Part shown: positions 43,396-55,025 of the stretch, one piece after another | Layout of the letters: each line of letters starts with the position of its first letter | Numbering within the stretch: position 1 is the stretch's first letter | Source of the DNA: Microcebus murinus | Taxonomy: Eukaryota; Chordata; Mammalia; Primates; Cheirogaleidae | Direction: 5' to 3' | Assembly: GCF_040939455.1 (NCBI RefSeq) | Contig: NC_134104.1 | Location: 145,922,501 to 145,986,500 of the forward strand | DNA length: 64,000 nt | Translations under genes and position numbers: made by a program | The notes under the pieces: generated by a model | Database searches by the model: none | What the model saw: the letters and a program-made list of their open reading frames with translations, nothing else | What the model was told of the DNA's origin: nothing

Positions 43396-43564
43396 GTCCA
43401 GGTGCAGTAGCTCACACCTATAATCCCAGCACTTTGGGAGGATTGCTTGAGCCCAGGAGTTTGAGGCTGCAGTGAGCTATGATTGTGCCACTCCACTCTA
43501 GCTTGGGCAACAAAGCAAGACCCTGTCTCCTAAAAAAAAAAAAAAAAAAAAAGAAAAAAACAAA
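43396..43564 (+). repeat. Short Alu-derived element (deleted or FLAM type)
   Basis: Starts GTCCAGGTGCAGTAGC, joins GCACTTTGGGAGGATTGC directly to a second-monomer-like end (GCTGCAGTGAGCTATG) and ends in a long A-rich tail. A target-site duplication GAAAAATACTTAG brackets it at 43383-43395 and 43565-43577. Confidence 0.85.
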
Positions 43565-43982
43565 GAAAAATACTTAGAATGGGTAGAATGCAGGAATGGG
43601 CAGTTTTCAAGAGAAGTCCAGTGACTAAGGTTTAGGAACAGTGAACGGATAAGGATGCCTTTAGAGCAGCGTGCATCGTCCGTGATGGCTGTGGAGCCTT
43701 GTTTTTATAACATACTACTGGTCACGTGCACGGCCTCTTGGTGTGAGTTGGTGATCTGGAATGCTTTCCCCAAGTTACTCCATCTTTCCTGCTGGAAAAC
43801 CCAGTCCTCTTTCCTGTGATGTGCTTTACAACCCAGTTTTGTTGGGACAGGTTTATTGAGAGGCAGATCTGTCTGTATGGAGAATGATGCTGTAAAGGGA
43901 TTGTACATTAATCATGTTTTTGTTGTCGTAAAACCTAAGTTGTCTTCATTTATCTTAAAAAAAAAAGTCAAGAATTGATCCT

Positions 43983-44264
43983 ACTCTGGGAGGCCAAGGC
44001 GGGTGGATTGTTTGAGCTCAGGAGTTGGAGACCAGCCTGAGCAAGAGTAAGACCCCGTATCTACTAAAATTAGAAAGAAATTACTTGACAGCTAAAAATA
44101 TATAGAAAAAGTTAGCCAGGCATGGTGGTGCATGCCTGCAGTCCCAGCTACTTGGGAGGCTGAGGCAAGATAGCTTAAGCCCAGGAGTTTGAGGTTGCTG
44201 TGAGCTAGGTTGACACCACGGCACTCTAGCCCGGGGAACAAAGTGAGACTGTCTCAAAAAAAAA
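43983..44264 (+). repeat. Alu, 5' truncated, older linker type
   Basis: Begins inside the left monomer (ACTCTGGGAGGCC). The linker reads AGAAAGAAATTACTTGACAG and then CTAAAAATATATAG, a form different from the GGCCAACT type. The target-site duplication AAGAATTGATCCT lies at 43970-43982 and 44265-44277. Confidence 0.92.
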
Positions 44265-44725
44265 AAGAATTGATCCTGTGGCCCTAGATGGGCACAGGTG
44301 GGACTCAGTCCAGCCATGGGCTGAATTCGTGGTGTAGAAGCCTGTGGAGGCTTCCTGCTGTGGCACTGGAGCTGCTGAGGGCTGCCACCCGGCCACCCGG
44401 ACTGGTCAGAGCAGACCCTCACAGCCCTTGGAGAGACCCAGGTTTTGGATCATGCATGCTGAAGCAGTCTCTCCAAAAGGGTCTCCAGGCACCAGTGAAG
44501 GAGGAAGAGACGGGACAACTGAACATATCAGGGTACTCTACCCTAAGAAGCCTAAGGCCTAGCTATCCCTAGCTAAGCTGGTTATAGGGACATACTTCCC
44601 CGCCACCGGCCAGAATCAAAGCCACGAGTCCTCTAATGGCCACTGATATGGCCATGTGACCATGTCCATGCATGTCCAGAGTCAAGAGACAGATAATAAA
44701 AGGACAGGCAAAAATGAAAGGATTA

Positions 44726-45052
<327 letters not shown>

Positions 45053-45149
45053 AAAATGAAAGGATTAAACATAGAAAAAGAGTGGCAGAAATGTGAAAAT
45101 GGAGTGGAAGTTGCAAATGCAGGACTTGCATGCTCTAGGGCCTAGAATC

Positions 45150-45330
45150 TAGGTACTCTTCTAAGTGCTTTGTATGTATGAGCTAAATAAGCCTACGAGG
45201 GGAAGTGTTATTATTTGGACTGTATTGAGGACACCCAGGCACAGAGGGCACAAGTAATTTGCATGTCACTTCACTAGATAGTAGAAGAGCTACCATTCCA
45301 GCCCAGAGTCTGTGCTCTCACCAGTAAGCC
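45150..45330 (-). repeat. MIR SINE, antisense
   Basis: Reads CTTCTAAGTGCTTTGTATG, AGGACACCCAGGCACAGAGG, AAGTAATTTGCATGTCAC, and CATTCCAGCCCAGAGTC, the reverse of MIR. Confidence 0.65.
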
Positions 45331-45994
45331 AAAGAGGTGACTGAGCACAGCACATACCAACAGAGACAGAGAACTAGAGCAAGAAAAGGAGACCCAAATC
45401 TTATCTCCATCAGTGGTTTCTGATGGAGAAATCATTATCATTCCTAAGGGGGAGGTCGACCTTCCTCAGGCCCCCAGACTGGGGCTCCCCAGAGCAGGGT
45501 GCGGCCGCCTCCTCTGGCCTTCAGCCCAGACAGGTCAGACAGGTCTGGCTGGTGCAGAGAGATGAGGTTCTGCAGCTTCCAGTGCCCAAGTCCCCAGGGC
45601 CAACAGCTGCTGAGCCTGTGGCCTCCACCAGGTACATCCCCTTGCCCTGTCCGCACCCAGGTGGGCAACTTCACCCTCAGGGCCAGGCCCCAGCTCAGTG
45701 TGGGTGCATGGGAGGGAGGGTACCCTCACGTCAGAAGACCTCACTGCTGTTCCTCAGCACTACCCGAGAAGAATGAGTTTTAATCCAAAGAAAAACTGCT
45801 CCATCTGCCTCTCAGCTGGCTCCTGCCTCCAAGCTGACTGGCTCACCTGGAAGGTGGCCAAATGTGCTGTGTACCCCTACTCCCACCCCCAACACAGCTT
45901 CAGTGTCCACACTGCCCTGCAGGGCCTGTCTCCCCCTCCCTCCCCACTGCCCCTGAGAGTGTACCCTTGCTCCCCATCCCACAAACGCAGACCA

Positions 45995-47190
45995 CACTAT
46001 TAAAAATAGAGCCTCTTTATTGGTACCTGTAAGCTCAGGTACAAGGTGTTCCCACAAGCACGCAGGCTGGCAAGGCCTCCTAGGCAAGGGGGCATGTCTA
46101 GAGCCTGGGTTTCTTGGCACAGACACAGGGAAAAATTAATAAATTATAGTTCTGACACTCAGGGACAATATAGAAATTATGATGCAAAATTCAGTATCAG
46201 CAAACAAAAGCCCTAAAGAGCCACCCCTCACCAACTGGCCTCAGGGCACAGGCAGGTGTGCAAGACTGGAGTGCAGTGCCCAGAAAGCCCTGAGATAAGT
46301 AGTCTGGGCCACGCTTTGTGCCCCGACCAAGGTAAACCTCTTGACCTCTCTGGGCCTTCGACTTCCCCCTTCACCCTCCTATAGAAATGGGCCTGGAATA
46401 AAGGCTGTGGCCCTCAGGGAGAAGATGGGCAGAGGCAGGAAGTAGAGGGGTCTGGTGGCACAGAAGGGAGTTTGGGTCACAGCTGGTCAGCCCAGCCCCT
46501 CCCCTTGCCCAGACGGTGTCCTTGACTGGCCCCACCTGCTCAGCTATCCAGGAGCCAGGCAGTTGACACTGTAGATCACAGGGCTCAAATCCAGACCTGG
46601 TCTCCAAAGCTCAGGCAGGGCAGGGGGAAGAACTACAAGGCAAAAGGGACTCACAAGGGTCTGTGCCCACACCACCCTCGGCACTACCCACCAGCCACAG
46701 AGGAATAGCCAGAGCCGCCTCAGTCTCCAAATAAATTATGGAAATAAATTAGTCTTCACAGTCCAGAGGATTTAGCCACCCATGGGTCTAGGGCTCAAGG
46801 TGGCAGGAGAAGCCACCTGATTTCAGCCCTGTCTCACCATCTTTGGCTAAGGAACATCATACAATGACCAAAAAGTGGTCCGCCAAGCTCCAGGGGAGCC
46901 ACGTTTTCTCCTCTTCCTGGCACACGTTATGGAGGTGGCAGATCAAGGAAGGGCGTGGGGGGCTGGGCAGCTGCAAAGGGAAGCCCCCTCCCCACCCTCT
47001 TTTTAGCACAGAAAAGTTTTAAAAAATAAATAAATAAATCGAGAGTGTTGCATGAAAACCTGGAGTGTGCACATGGCACCCATGAGTGAGCCAGCCAATG
47101 GGAGACTGTTACATACAGACCTTGGGGAGCCCCCAAATTACAAAAAAGCAGCAACGGGGCTCTTGGGGCTGGGAAAAGGCATTCTAGTCC
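45995..47190 (-). promoter_or_regulatory. CSRNP1: CSRNP1 3' UTR with AU-rich elements
   Basis: On the minus strand, 47024-47039 reads as overlapping ATTTA pentamers (ATTTATTTATTTATTT), and single ATTTA-containing blocks recur near 46729-46750 and 46135-46145. Such AU-rich elements are known to cause rapid decay of immediate-early mRNAs. The UTR lacks recognised Alus, unlike all other non-coding stretches of this size here. Confidence 0.7.
46016..46021 (-). terminator. CSRNP1: CSRNP1 polyadenylation signal AATAAA
   Basis: TTTATT on the plus strand is AATAAA on the minus strand, 1.17 kb past the stop. It is the only canonical signal between the stop and 45990. Cleavage would fall near 45995, giving a 3' UTR of about 1.2 kb. 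Confidence 0.75.
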
Positions 47191-50100
47191 TCACACCAGC
47201 ATAGGCTCCATGAGAGATGCTGGGGCAGGGTCCTCAAACTGGCTGTCGATAAAGGGAGCCAGGGCTTCAGCCGCTGACTCGGACAAGCCCATGAGGGTCT
47301 CCAGGAAGCAAGTGCTGACGTCCCCAGGCGGAGAGAGGCCAGGCAAAGGGAAGTGGGGCGACTCAAGGTTGTCCAGGCTGTCAGACACCTTCTGGGAGGT
47401 GTAGTGAGGCCCCAGACTATAATCTGGCAGAGCCTGGAGCAACTCAAAGGAATCACAGGAAGACAAGCTGAGATCCACCGAGCTGCTCTGGCCAGCATCC
47501 ACATTGAGCGGCACCGAGGTGCCAGGGAGGCTGCCTTCTCTCGACCCTTCAAGGCCACCGTTTAGGAAGCAGCTGGCATCCAGGTTGGCGTTTTCATCCA
47601 GAATGCCTGACGCGAGGCTGGAGCCAGAATAGCTGTGGGTCCAGCTGGCCAGGCCACCAGGGTCACCAGTACCAAAGATGTCAGCTGGGTGGAAGCAGCT
47701 GAAGTTGTCCAGGTTCCCCACGCCCCCTTCCTCCTTCTCCTCCTCCTCCCCGCCGAGCTCAGAGTCACTGAAACTCAGGATCCGTGCCAGGCTGTCATCA
47801 TCCACGCCAGGCTGGAAGCCAGGACCAGGCAGGCCTGGGTGAGCGGGGCAGTCGGGGGCCTCGCTAGAGCCCGACGCCGAGGAAGATGCTGTGGAGGAAT
47901 CGGTCATGTCGCTGCTGCAGCTGTTGTCCCCCAGCTCACTGCTCACGGGGGGCTTGGCCAGTGGGAAAGTGGGGACCAGGGCCTGCTCCCCAGGGCTTGG
48001 CGGGTTGCCCTGGGTGGGGCTCTCCAGCTCCCCAAAGCTCTCGGCCCCCTGCTCCAGCTGCAGGCGGGTGAGTGTGTGGATGAAATGGGTCTGAACTCGT
48101 GCCTGATTAAACTCCACGCGGCCCTTGGGATTCTCACAGCCCTCCTTGCAGCAGCCACAGGGGAAGCCTGTGTGGTCCATCTGCAGACAAAGTAGAGGCA
48201 CAAGTGAGGATTTCATGGAGCACAAAGAAGCCCCCAGGTTCAGCTCCCCACCCCAGCTGGGTCCAACCACCGCACCTGGCACTTGATGCCCGCCAGGCTA
48301 CAGCTGCAGGTCTCAGGGTCACAGACCCTATCGCAGCGACAGCCACAGTCCTCCCGGGATTGGCGCAGTGCCTGCAGCTCCCGCTTCTCCTCCCGGTCAA
48401 TCCTTCGAATGCCCGCAGCCCGCAGTAGAGCCCGTCGTCGCCGGGCTGGGTAGGGCTGTAGGAAGTTGACTTCCTCCAACTGGCCGCCTGCCACGGCCAC
48501 TGCCAAGTCCTCTTCCACGGAGGCGTCATCAATGGCATCCACTGCAAGTGGCAGGCCTGCCTCCTCCTTGGCTACCCCGGCGGCCGAAAGCTGCATCCAT
48601 GGGAGAAGTAGGTGGATGTGAGAAGCACAGACAGGGCACAGACTTAGCCCCAGTCACAGGACAAAAGCTCCCCGGAATGCTTACTCTGTGCCGGGCACTG
48701 TGGATATGACAGTGAACAGGACAGTGAAGAGCGCTGCCCTCAGGGAATTTGCAGAGTGATGTCCTACACATGCCATTTCCCAGATCATGGACATACTTCC
48801 TCCCCAGCCAGCCAGACACGCACTGCCAATGTCAGGTGAACGCCACATCCCCTCCCCAGCAGGGTCAGACAGATTCAGGTACTATGCCCCCAGCCCCCGG
48901 GACAACTAGACAGGTCCCTCACGTGCCTCTCTGTCTGCAGAGAATGTAAGCAACAGACTCCAGTGGAGCCAATCGTGGGCCCATGGGGCCGTCTCCCCGT
49001 ATACATAATGAGCAAGTCTGCACCCCGGCCCGGTGTGCCTGCCCCTCATGGTTAGGGCTCCAGGAGCCACCTGAGGGAGTGGGCCATGGAGAAGGGTCTC
49101 CCTACCTTCCACCGCAGCATCTCCAGCTTCTCCTCCTTCAAGCGCTGGCGGAGCTTCTCGCGCCGTGTCCGGGCTTGCTCCTGCGTAAACTCGGCCAAGG
49201 AGAAGCGGTGACAAGCGCTGTGGCGAGGGGCCATGCCCAGAGTACAGCCACCACGGCTGGGCACACTGGTGAAGCCCTGGCACCGGGGGAAGTAGAAGAC
49301 GGTGATGCCATCAAAGGCTACGCGGCCTGGGCGCTCCCGGGGAGCCCGCTTCAAGATGGACAGGGCTGGAAAGCAGGCAGGGAAGGGCCAGGGGTTAGTT
49401 CTCTGCGAGGCACAGCATAACCTTCCAGAAAGATCTTGCCCAACCACCTCTCTCTCCCCATCCCTCCCTGCTCCGCCCACCTCAAAACAAGAAATGGATC
49501 TGAAATTAGGAGCCAGCCTGGCTGAGACTGGAGCTGCTAAAACTGAACACCACACCCGTGTCAACAATCTCTTACTGTTATTTACAGGCCAAATGGCAGT
49601 ATTTGTAAAACTAAACATCTTTCCCATCCTTACCAGCTATTTATAGGCCCTCTGTACAATTTTCTAGTTTTAAAAATTGATTTTTATAGGAGCTCTTTAT
49701 ATATGATATTACCAACAATAATTATCTTTCTAGCCTATCTAAGGAGATATTTTAGTCTTTTTTTTTTTTTTGAGACAGAGTCTCACTCTGTTGCCTGGGC
49801 TAGAGTACCATGGCATCAGCCTAGCTCACAGCAACCTCAAACTCCTGGGCTCAAGCGATCCTACTGCCTCAGCCTCTCGAATAGCTGGGACTATAGGCAT
49901 GCGCCACCATGCCCAGCTAATTTTTTCTATATATTTTTAGTTGGACAATTAATTTCTTTCTATTTTTACTGGAGATGGGGTCTCACTCTTGCTCAGGCTG
50001 GTTTCCAAATCCTGACCTTGAGCGAACCTCACGCCTCGGCCTCCCAGAGTGCTAGGATTAACAGGCAAGAGCCACAGTGCCCGACCTAGTCTTACATTTT

Positions 50101-51287
50101 TGTTTATGGCATTTTACAAAATAATTTTTAAGGTCTATATAATCAAAAGTATTAATCTCTTCCTTTAGAGCATCTATATCTTGCAATAGGCTTAGAAAGT
50201 CCTTCCCTTTACAAGTTATTGATTGTATATTGATTAGCAAGCTATGAATTGGTCTTTACATCAGGTCGAACCAAAAGAAATTACCATAAAATGGTTGAAT
50301 ATGGGCTATTGCATATTTCCACTTAATATTTTAATTCTGTACCAAGATGCCCCATGGAATTTTCTTTTAAAATGTTTTCTTTTTATATTGTTAGATTCTG
50401 CTAAAAATCATAGTTTTTACGTATAACGCGCACATACACATATAGTACATAAAAAGGTAAAGAGCACGTCTATGGTATTAAAATTTCATGGGGGTGGTGA
50501 TCAGAGGGAAAATGTCTTTGGGGTTGAGGGGAGTGATAATGAAAAATAAGGTAGAAAAACACTGCTCTAGGGCCACCCTTGTCAGTTTGCAATCAGAATT
50601 CTACAAGTGTGAAAAATTAGGGGGAAGAAACCCTTTTGAGTTATGTCCAGGCAAAGCCCAACAGCATTTTGACAGGAGAGGCACCGGCCTGACAGGCCCT
50701 GTGGCAGAGCAGTGCGGGTGTGGGGCTCCGGCAGTTCCGTTTGCAGGAGGGCAGGGCGCGGGCTGGAGAATCGAAACTGGAACAGAAGGGAGGGGCTGCA
50801 GCGGGAAGGCCCCAAGGCCACTCTGGGGAGCTGCAACCTGGACATCATTACTCCCAAGGTCAAAGGTGAGTCAATCTGGGCTCAGGTGCCTCTGGACAGT
50901 GGACACTGAACGGCCACTCTGTCGTGGGACGTGGACACAGTGGGGAGGCAAGTAAGGGAGATAGATACAGCCATGGAGACAACCTCCAGAGGCCGAGAGG
51001 GGGTCGGGGGGCCTCTAAATCTCATTTTTCAGGAAGGAAGGAGTGGGGTGGGGTGCCCAGGGGAGGGAGGACTCACGGGTGAAACTACGGGGGCCACAGA
51101 AGTCACTGTCAGGCAGGAGCGTCCGATTCCTGAGGCCCTCCTCGTCCGAGTCCCAGGCGGGGGAGACGGAAGAGCTCGGGGAGCAGGAGCGAGAGTGGCA
51201 GGTGGAGGAGGAGGAGGAGGAGGAGGAGCAGAACGAGGAGTCGTCCTCATCCAGCTGGTCAAATTTCCTCTTCAGCAGCCCAGTCAT
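47191..51287 (-). CDS. CSRNP1: CSRNP1 (AXUD1), cysteine- and serine-rich nuclear protein 1
   Basis: Four coding exons in transcript order: 51077-51287, 49106-49365, 48276-48590, 47191-48180 (including stop). Together 1776 bp, 591 residues plus stop, in frame with GT-AG sites. The ATG has a strong Kozak context (GCCACCATGA), and exon 2 carries 38 bp of UTR (51288-51325). Residues 18-45 are Ser-rich, with a run of eight serines. Residues 238-277 hold the cysteine-rich domain ([15 protein letters not shown], then SLAGIKCQ, then [12 protein letters not shown]), which is split by intron 4 between Gln262 and Met263. An acidic stretch (EEEEKEE) sits near 407, before a long Ser/Pro-rich C-terminus typical of transactivation regions. 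By family knowledge it is a nuclear, DNA-binding transcriptional activator induced by AXIN1 and growth signals. No truncation or frameshift was seen. Confidence 0.97.
49760..50086 (-). repeat. Alu, full length, antisense
   Basis: Starts with a 12-bp T tail and TGAGACAGAGTCTCACTC and ends GCCCGACC. A 7-bp duplication TAGTCTT lies directly on each side (49753-49759 and 50087-50093). In CSRNP1 intron 2. Confidence 0.92.
51205..51240 (-). repeat. CSRNP1: Coding trinucleotide repeat (serine run of CSRNP1)
   Basis: Plus-strand GGA/GGAGGA repeats, about eight perfect units, code for Ser21-28 as TCC codons. The identical codons mean recent slippage, not conserved coding for serine. Confidence 0.85.
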
Positions 51288-51800
51288 GGTGGCGCAGGGG
51301 AGCTCCAGGGTCTGGGGGAGACAGCCTGCAATGGGAATGAGAAGGCGCTAAGTGGCAGGCTGACAGCAGCGGGCGGGCCACCGGCCAGGACTCCATCCCT
51401 CCCACCTACCCTCCAAGGCGTCTACACCCTCGCACTGCCCTCCAGCCCTGCCTGAGGTGCTCTGGCCTGCAGGGGACAGACACGGTTGCCAGGAATCTTC
51501 TCTGCACGAGACACCCCGCCTCCCTCCCTCCACACTAGTAACCTGCAAATCCACAGCCTGGTGCTTTCAAACTCCCACGACCTCTGCCCAAAGCCGTCCC
51601 AAGAAACCACCCAGCGCCTCCCCCACCACCTTCTACAACCCACCCACCCACGCACGCGCATCCGCACCAGCAAGGGCAGGAGGCAGACAGACCAACAGAT
51701 GGACTGACAGACCTCAGCCCGGCTTCACTCATTCCCCGACAGGAATCCTGGGGGCTGACTCACCGGCTGGGTGATTCACACGGCTTGCATCTGTGTGCCT

Positions 51801-51828
51801 TTGTGTGTGTGTGTGTGTGTGTGTGTGT
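51801..51828 (+). repeat. (TG)n microsatellite
   Basis: A pure run of 14 TG units in CSRNP1 intron 1. Confidence 0.97.
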
Positions 51829-53399
51829 CCCCGTCTGCACACCCGACTGCCTGCACAGCCCTGGTGCGGTGGCTCTGCTTCCTTCCCCCTCCTCCAGCAC
51901 ACCCACACAGACTGGCCAGCCTGCACACAGACGAGGCCGCACGCCCTGGCTCTAGGGCCAGGCTGACCAGGCACTCTGGGGAACATGCTGGCCGTGACGC
52001 TGGTCCCTGTTCCCAGCCGGAGTACTTTCCCGAGCCCCTCCCCTCCCTGTGATGGAGCTTCTCAGACTTTCCCTCAGAAACCCCCGCCCTGCAGGAGAGA
52101 AGTCCCTGCCTCCAGGCCCGACTGTGTGACCAGAGCCGCTCAGTGGATCCTAATGTCCATTCTCTCCCGTCTATGGCTTTGCCATGTGGAACGCCCCAGG
52201 GTGTCTCGCCTTTGAGGGTCTCAGTCCTCAGCTGAGTGTAACCAGCGATTCCCACGGCCAGGCTGGCAGAGGGGAGGGGGCGTGGACTCCTGCCCCTGAA
52301 TGCTTCAGCTAATAATAGCCCCTCTTCCAAGACCTGGGAACCCCCAGAGGACTCAATCCTAAGGGCAGAGTACAGCTACCTGGTCTCTGTTGCTCCGTCC
52401 TGCTGCACTCAGGGCTGGCCCCCAGGAGGTCACCAGGAAGGGAAACGAAGCTGAGGCCCCAGTGCCGGGGAACCCTCCCCCACTGCCATCACAGGAAATG
52501 AGAACAGGAAAAACCAACCAGAAGGCTGTCTTGGTCTCCTCTTCTCAGGTGTCCCTTCTTAACACCCCTTCCCCTTCTCCCAAGCCTCTCACTATGTCCC
52601 TGAATCCTGGAGGGCGTGCTGTCAACCTCCTAACTGGATAAAATTCATCCCAGGGACAGCCTCCCCCAGGCAGGCAGGAGAGAAACAAGAAAATCTCCCT
52701 CCCTGGCCAATCCCCCACCCTGGGCCTGGGGGAAGAGGACTCACAGATGTTTCCGGGGGCTTCTCAGCGGGTAGTTTCTCAGGCTTGGCACCCTCCTCCC
52801 AGGGTCAAACCACAAACAAAAACAACCCAGCTCCCAGCTGACCTGCAGGCCGTCCCAGGAGATGGGGGACTCGTGACCCAGAGGCAGGCATGCACACATA
52901 TGAACACATGCACAGAGCACACAGAAACACACGTGAACTAACACCCACAGACCCTGTCCCCATCACAGTCGTGCCGGGGGACCCCATCCTTTCCCAAATT
53001 CCAGATGTTGTCTACAGGGTCCAGAATGCCTCCTTGATCACACTCCCAAAACTGAGACCCTCCCCCCTCAGGGCCAACGCCCCCCGCCTTGATATCTCTG
53101 CCTGGCCATCCCTTAGAAACAGAAAATTCCACAGGCCTCAAACTGAACCCCTTGTCTGTTCCCCACCCCCCACCCCATGCCATCTGTTCCTCTTCCTGTG
53201 TTCCCTATCTTAGTAACAGCACTGCCACCCACCCAGTTACTCAAGCCAGAAACCTGCATCATCCTCAACTGCTCCCCCCTCCCCCCCATCTACACCCAGG
53301 CACACAAGCCTGGAAGTTCACATAAATCCCTTTAATCCACACGAGGCCAGGCACAGGCTCAGTAGGCATCACGGAGGCTGCCTGGTGTTGGTGTTGCAA

Positions 53400-53605
53400 A
53401 CTTCAGCTCCAGAATCCGACTGCCTGCGCTTGAACCCTGGCTGGGCCATCAGCTGGCTGGGTAATCCCTGGGCAAGCTCCCTAACCTCTCTGTGTCTCCA
53501 ATTCTTTATCTTAAAACCCCGTGGAGTTGGGAGGTTTACAGGAATCAATAGACGTCAAGTTCTTAGAACAGTGATAAGTGCTCAGCGAATGTGTTATTCC
53601 ACACT
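53400..53605 (+). repeat. MIR SINE
   Basis: Sense MIR order: GAATCCGACTGCCTGCGC, GCTGGGTAATCCCTGGGC, CTAACCTCTCTGTGTCTCC, and TCTTAGAACAGTGATAAGTG. It abuts the L1 fragment. Confidence 0.75.
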
Positions 53606-53609
53606 GTAA

Positions 53610-53935
53610 AAGAGTGAGCTCCTGGCTACACACAACACAGATGAATCTCACAGACATCATGTTAAGTGAAAGAAGCCAGACACAAAATGCATGCAAGTGA
53701 AGCTCAAGAAAAGGCCAAAACCAATCGGTGACACTACAAGTCAGAACAGTGGTTCCAGGGGGAGGGGCAGACACCCGGGAGAGTGAAGAGGGAATTTTCT
53801 GGGGGATTCTGGATGTGTTCTATGTTGATCTGGTTACATGAGTATCTAAAACTATAAAAAAATTCACCTAGCTCTACATGTAAGGTTTGTGTTCTGTATG
53901 CATTTTATGTGGGTCACTATCAATTTAAAAAGTTT
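53610..53935 (+). repeat. L1 LINE 3' fragment, sense
   Basis: Contains GATGAATCTCACAGACATC, TTAAGTGAAAGAAGCCAGAC, GAACAGTGGTTCCAGGGG and TTGATCTGGTTACATGAG, matching the end of old L1M or HAL1. Confidence 0.7.
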
Positions 53936-54015
53936 ATTGCCCTTACCATGTCTTTGTTTCCACTACTGCTACCCACGCCCCCTGCCTCTGTTCCTGCCTT
54001 CTCCCTCAGCCATTC

Positions 54016-54330
54016 TTTTTTTTTTTTTTTTTTTTTTTTTGAGACAGAGTCTCGCTTCCTCTGTTGCTAAGGCCTAGCTCACAGCAACCTCAAACTCCTG
54101 GGCTTAAGCGATCCTCCTGCCTCAGCCTCCCGAGTAGCTGGGACTACAGGCATGCACCACCATGCCTGCATAATTTTTTCTATATATATTAGTTGGCCAA
54201 TTAATTTCTTTCTATTTATAGTAGAGATGGGGTCTTGCTCTTGCTCAGGCTGATTTCGAACTCCTGACCTCGAGCAATCCACCCGCCTCAGCCTCTCCCA
54301 GAGTGCTAGGATTAGCCACCGCACCCGGCC
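54016..54330 (-). repeat. Alu, antisense, shortened
   Basis: A run of about 26 T, then GAGACAGAGTCTCGC, with a deletion in the 5' right monomer (TGTTGCTAAGGCCTAGCTC). The AT-rich linker is present. It ends GCACCCGGCC. Confidence 0.92.
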
Positions 54331-54339
54331 TCAGAATGA

Positions 54340-54625
54340 TCTTTTTAAAACCACAGATTTTCCCACCATTGCATGCTTAGAAGTACTTCTCCCCTCAGGG
54401 AAACCTGCCCTCAGGATCAAGTCCGGAATTCCAGAGGCTGAAGCAGGCCTGGCCCTGGCTTCCCCTCCAACCTCATCATGCGGGCCTCTCCCTAAACCCC
54501 TCTCTATACTCCAGCTGAACTTGCAGTTGACCCAATGACCATGTCCCTGCTTACCTCCTGACCTTTGCACAAGATAGAGCCCCTCAGCCTCATTCCTTTT
54601 TAGACATCATCTCCAAAGGGGCCTT
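54340..54625 (-). repeat. L2-like LINE remnant
   Basis: Blocks TTGCATGCTTAGAAGTAC, GGCCTGGCCCTGGCTTCC, CTATACTCCAGCTGAAC, CTCCTGACCTTTGCACAAG resemble other old L2-like copies here. Family call is uncertain. Confidence 0.4.
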
Positions 54626-54679
54626 CTGAATCCCCCAACTCCTTCCCTATGCCTGTCTGGCTCCAGCTATGGACTGTGT

Positions 54680-55025
54680 ATTTGTAACCTACCAAAATTC
54701 ATATGTTGAGGAGGAATCTCCAGTGTGATGGGATTTGGGGGGGGGCCTTTGGGAGGTATTAATAATTAGGTTGTGAATGAGATCAGTACCATAAGAAGAG
54801 ACACACAGAGAGATGATCTCTCTCTCCACCATGTGGGGACACAGCAAGAAGGTGTCTACCTACAAACCATGAGGGACCTTACCAGGCTGACTGGCGCCTT
54901 GATCTTGTACTTCCCAAGTATGAAAAGTAAATTTCTTTTGTTTAAGCTACCCAGTCAATATATATATATATATTTTTTTTTTTGTTGTTGTTGTTGTTGT
55001 TGTTAGAGTAGCCTGAACTAAGACA
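54680..55025 (+). mobile_element. MaLR-type LTR (solo), sense
   Basis: Opens AACCTACCAAAATTCATATG, has the middle GAAGAGACACACAGAGAGATG, TGATCTTGTACTTCCC and the end TTTGTTTAAGCTACCCAGTC, an ERVL-MaLR style LTR. A (TA)n then (TTG)n repeat at 54957-55003 interrupts its 3' end. Confidence 0.6.

Noticed and set aside
44695..44700. AATAAA as the TTC21A polyadenylation signal
   Set aside because: It is 2.5 kb beyond the stop and directly next to an Alu target site, so it is more likely chance.
47635..48195. Open frame of 186 codons on the plus strand, opposite CSRNP1 exon 5
   Set aside because: It is a shadow of the GC-rich CSRNP1 coding exon; the minus-strand frame encodes a known conserved protein.
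49703..50089. Frame coding for a [18 protein letters not shown] peptide, also seen at 20251, 30902, 44804 and 62420
   Set aside because: This peptide is the translation of antisense Alu sequence and recurs at each such Alu.
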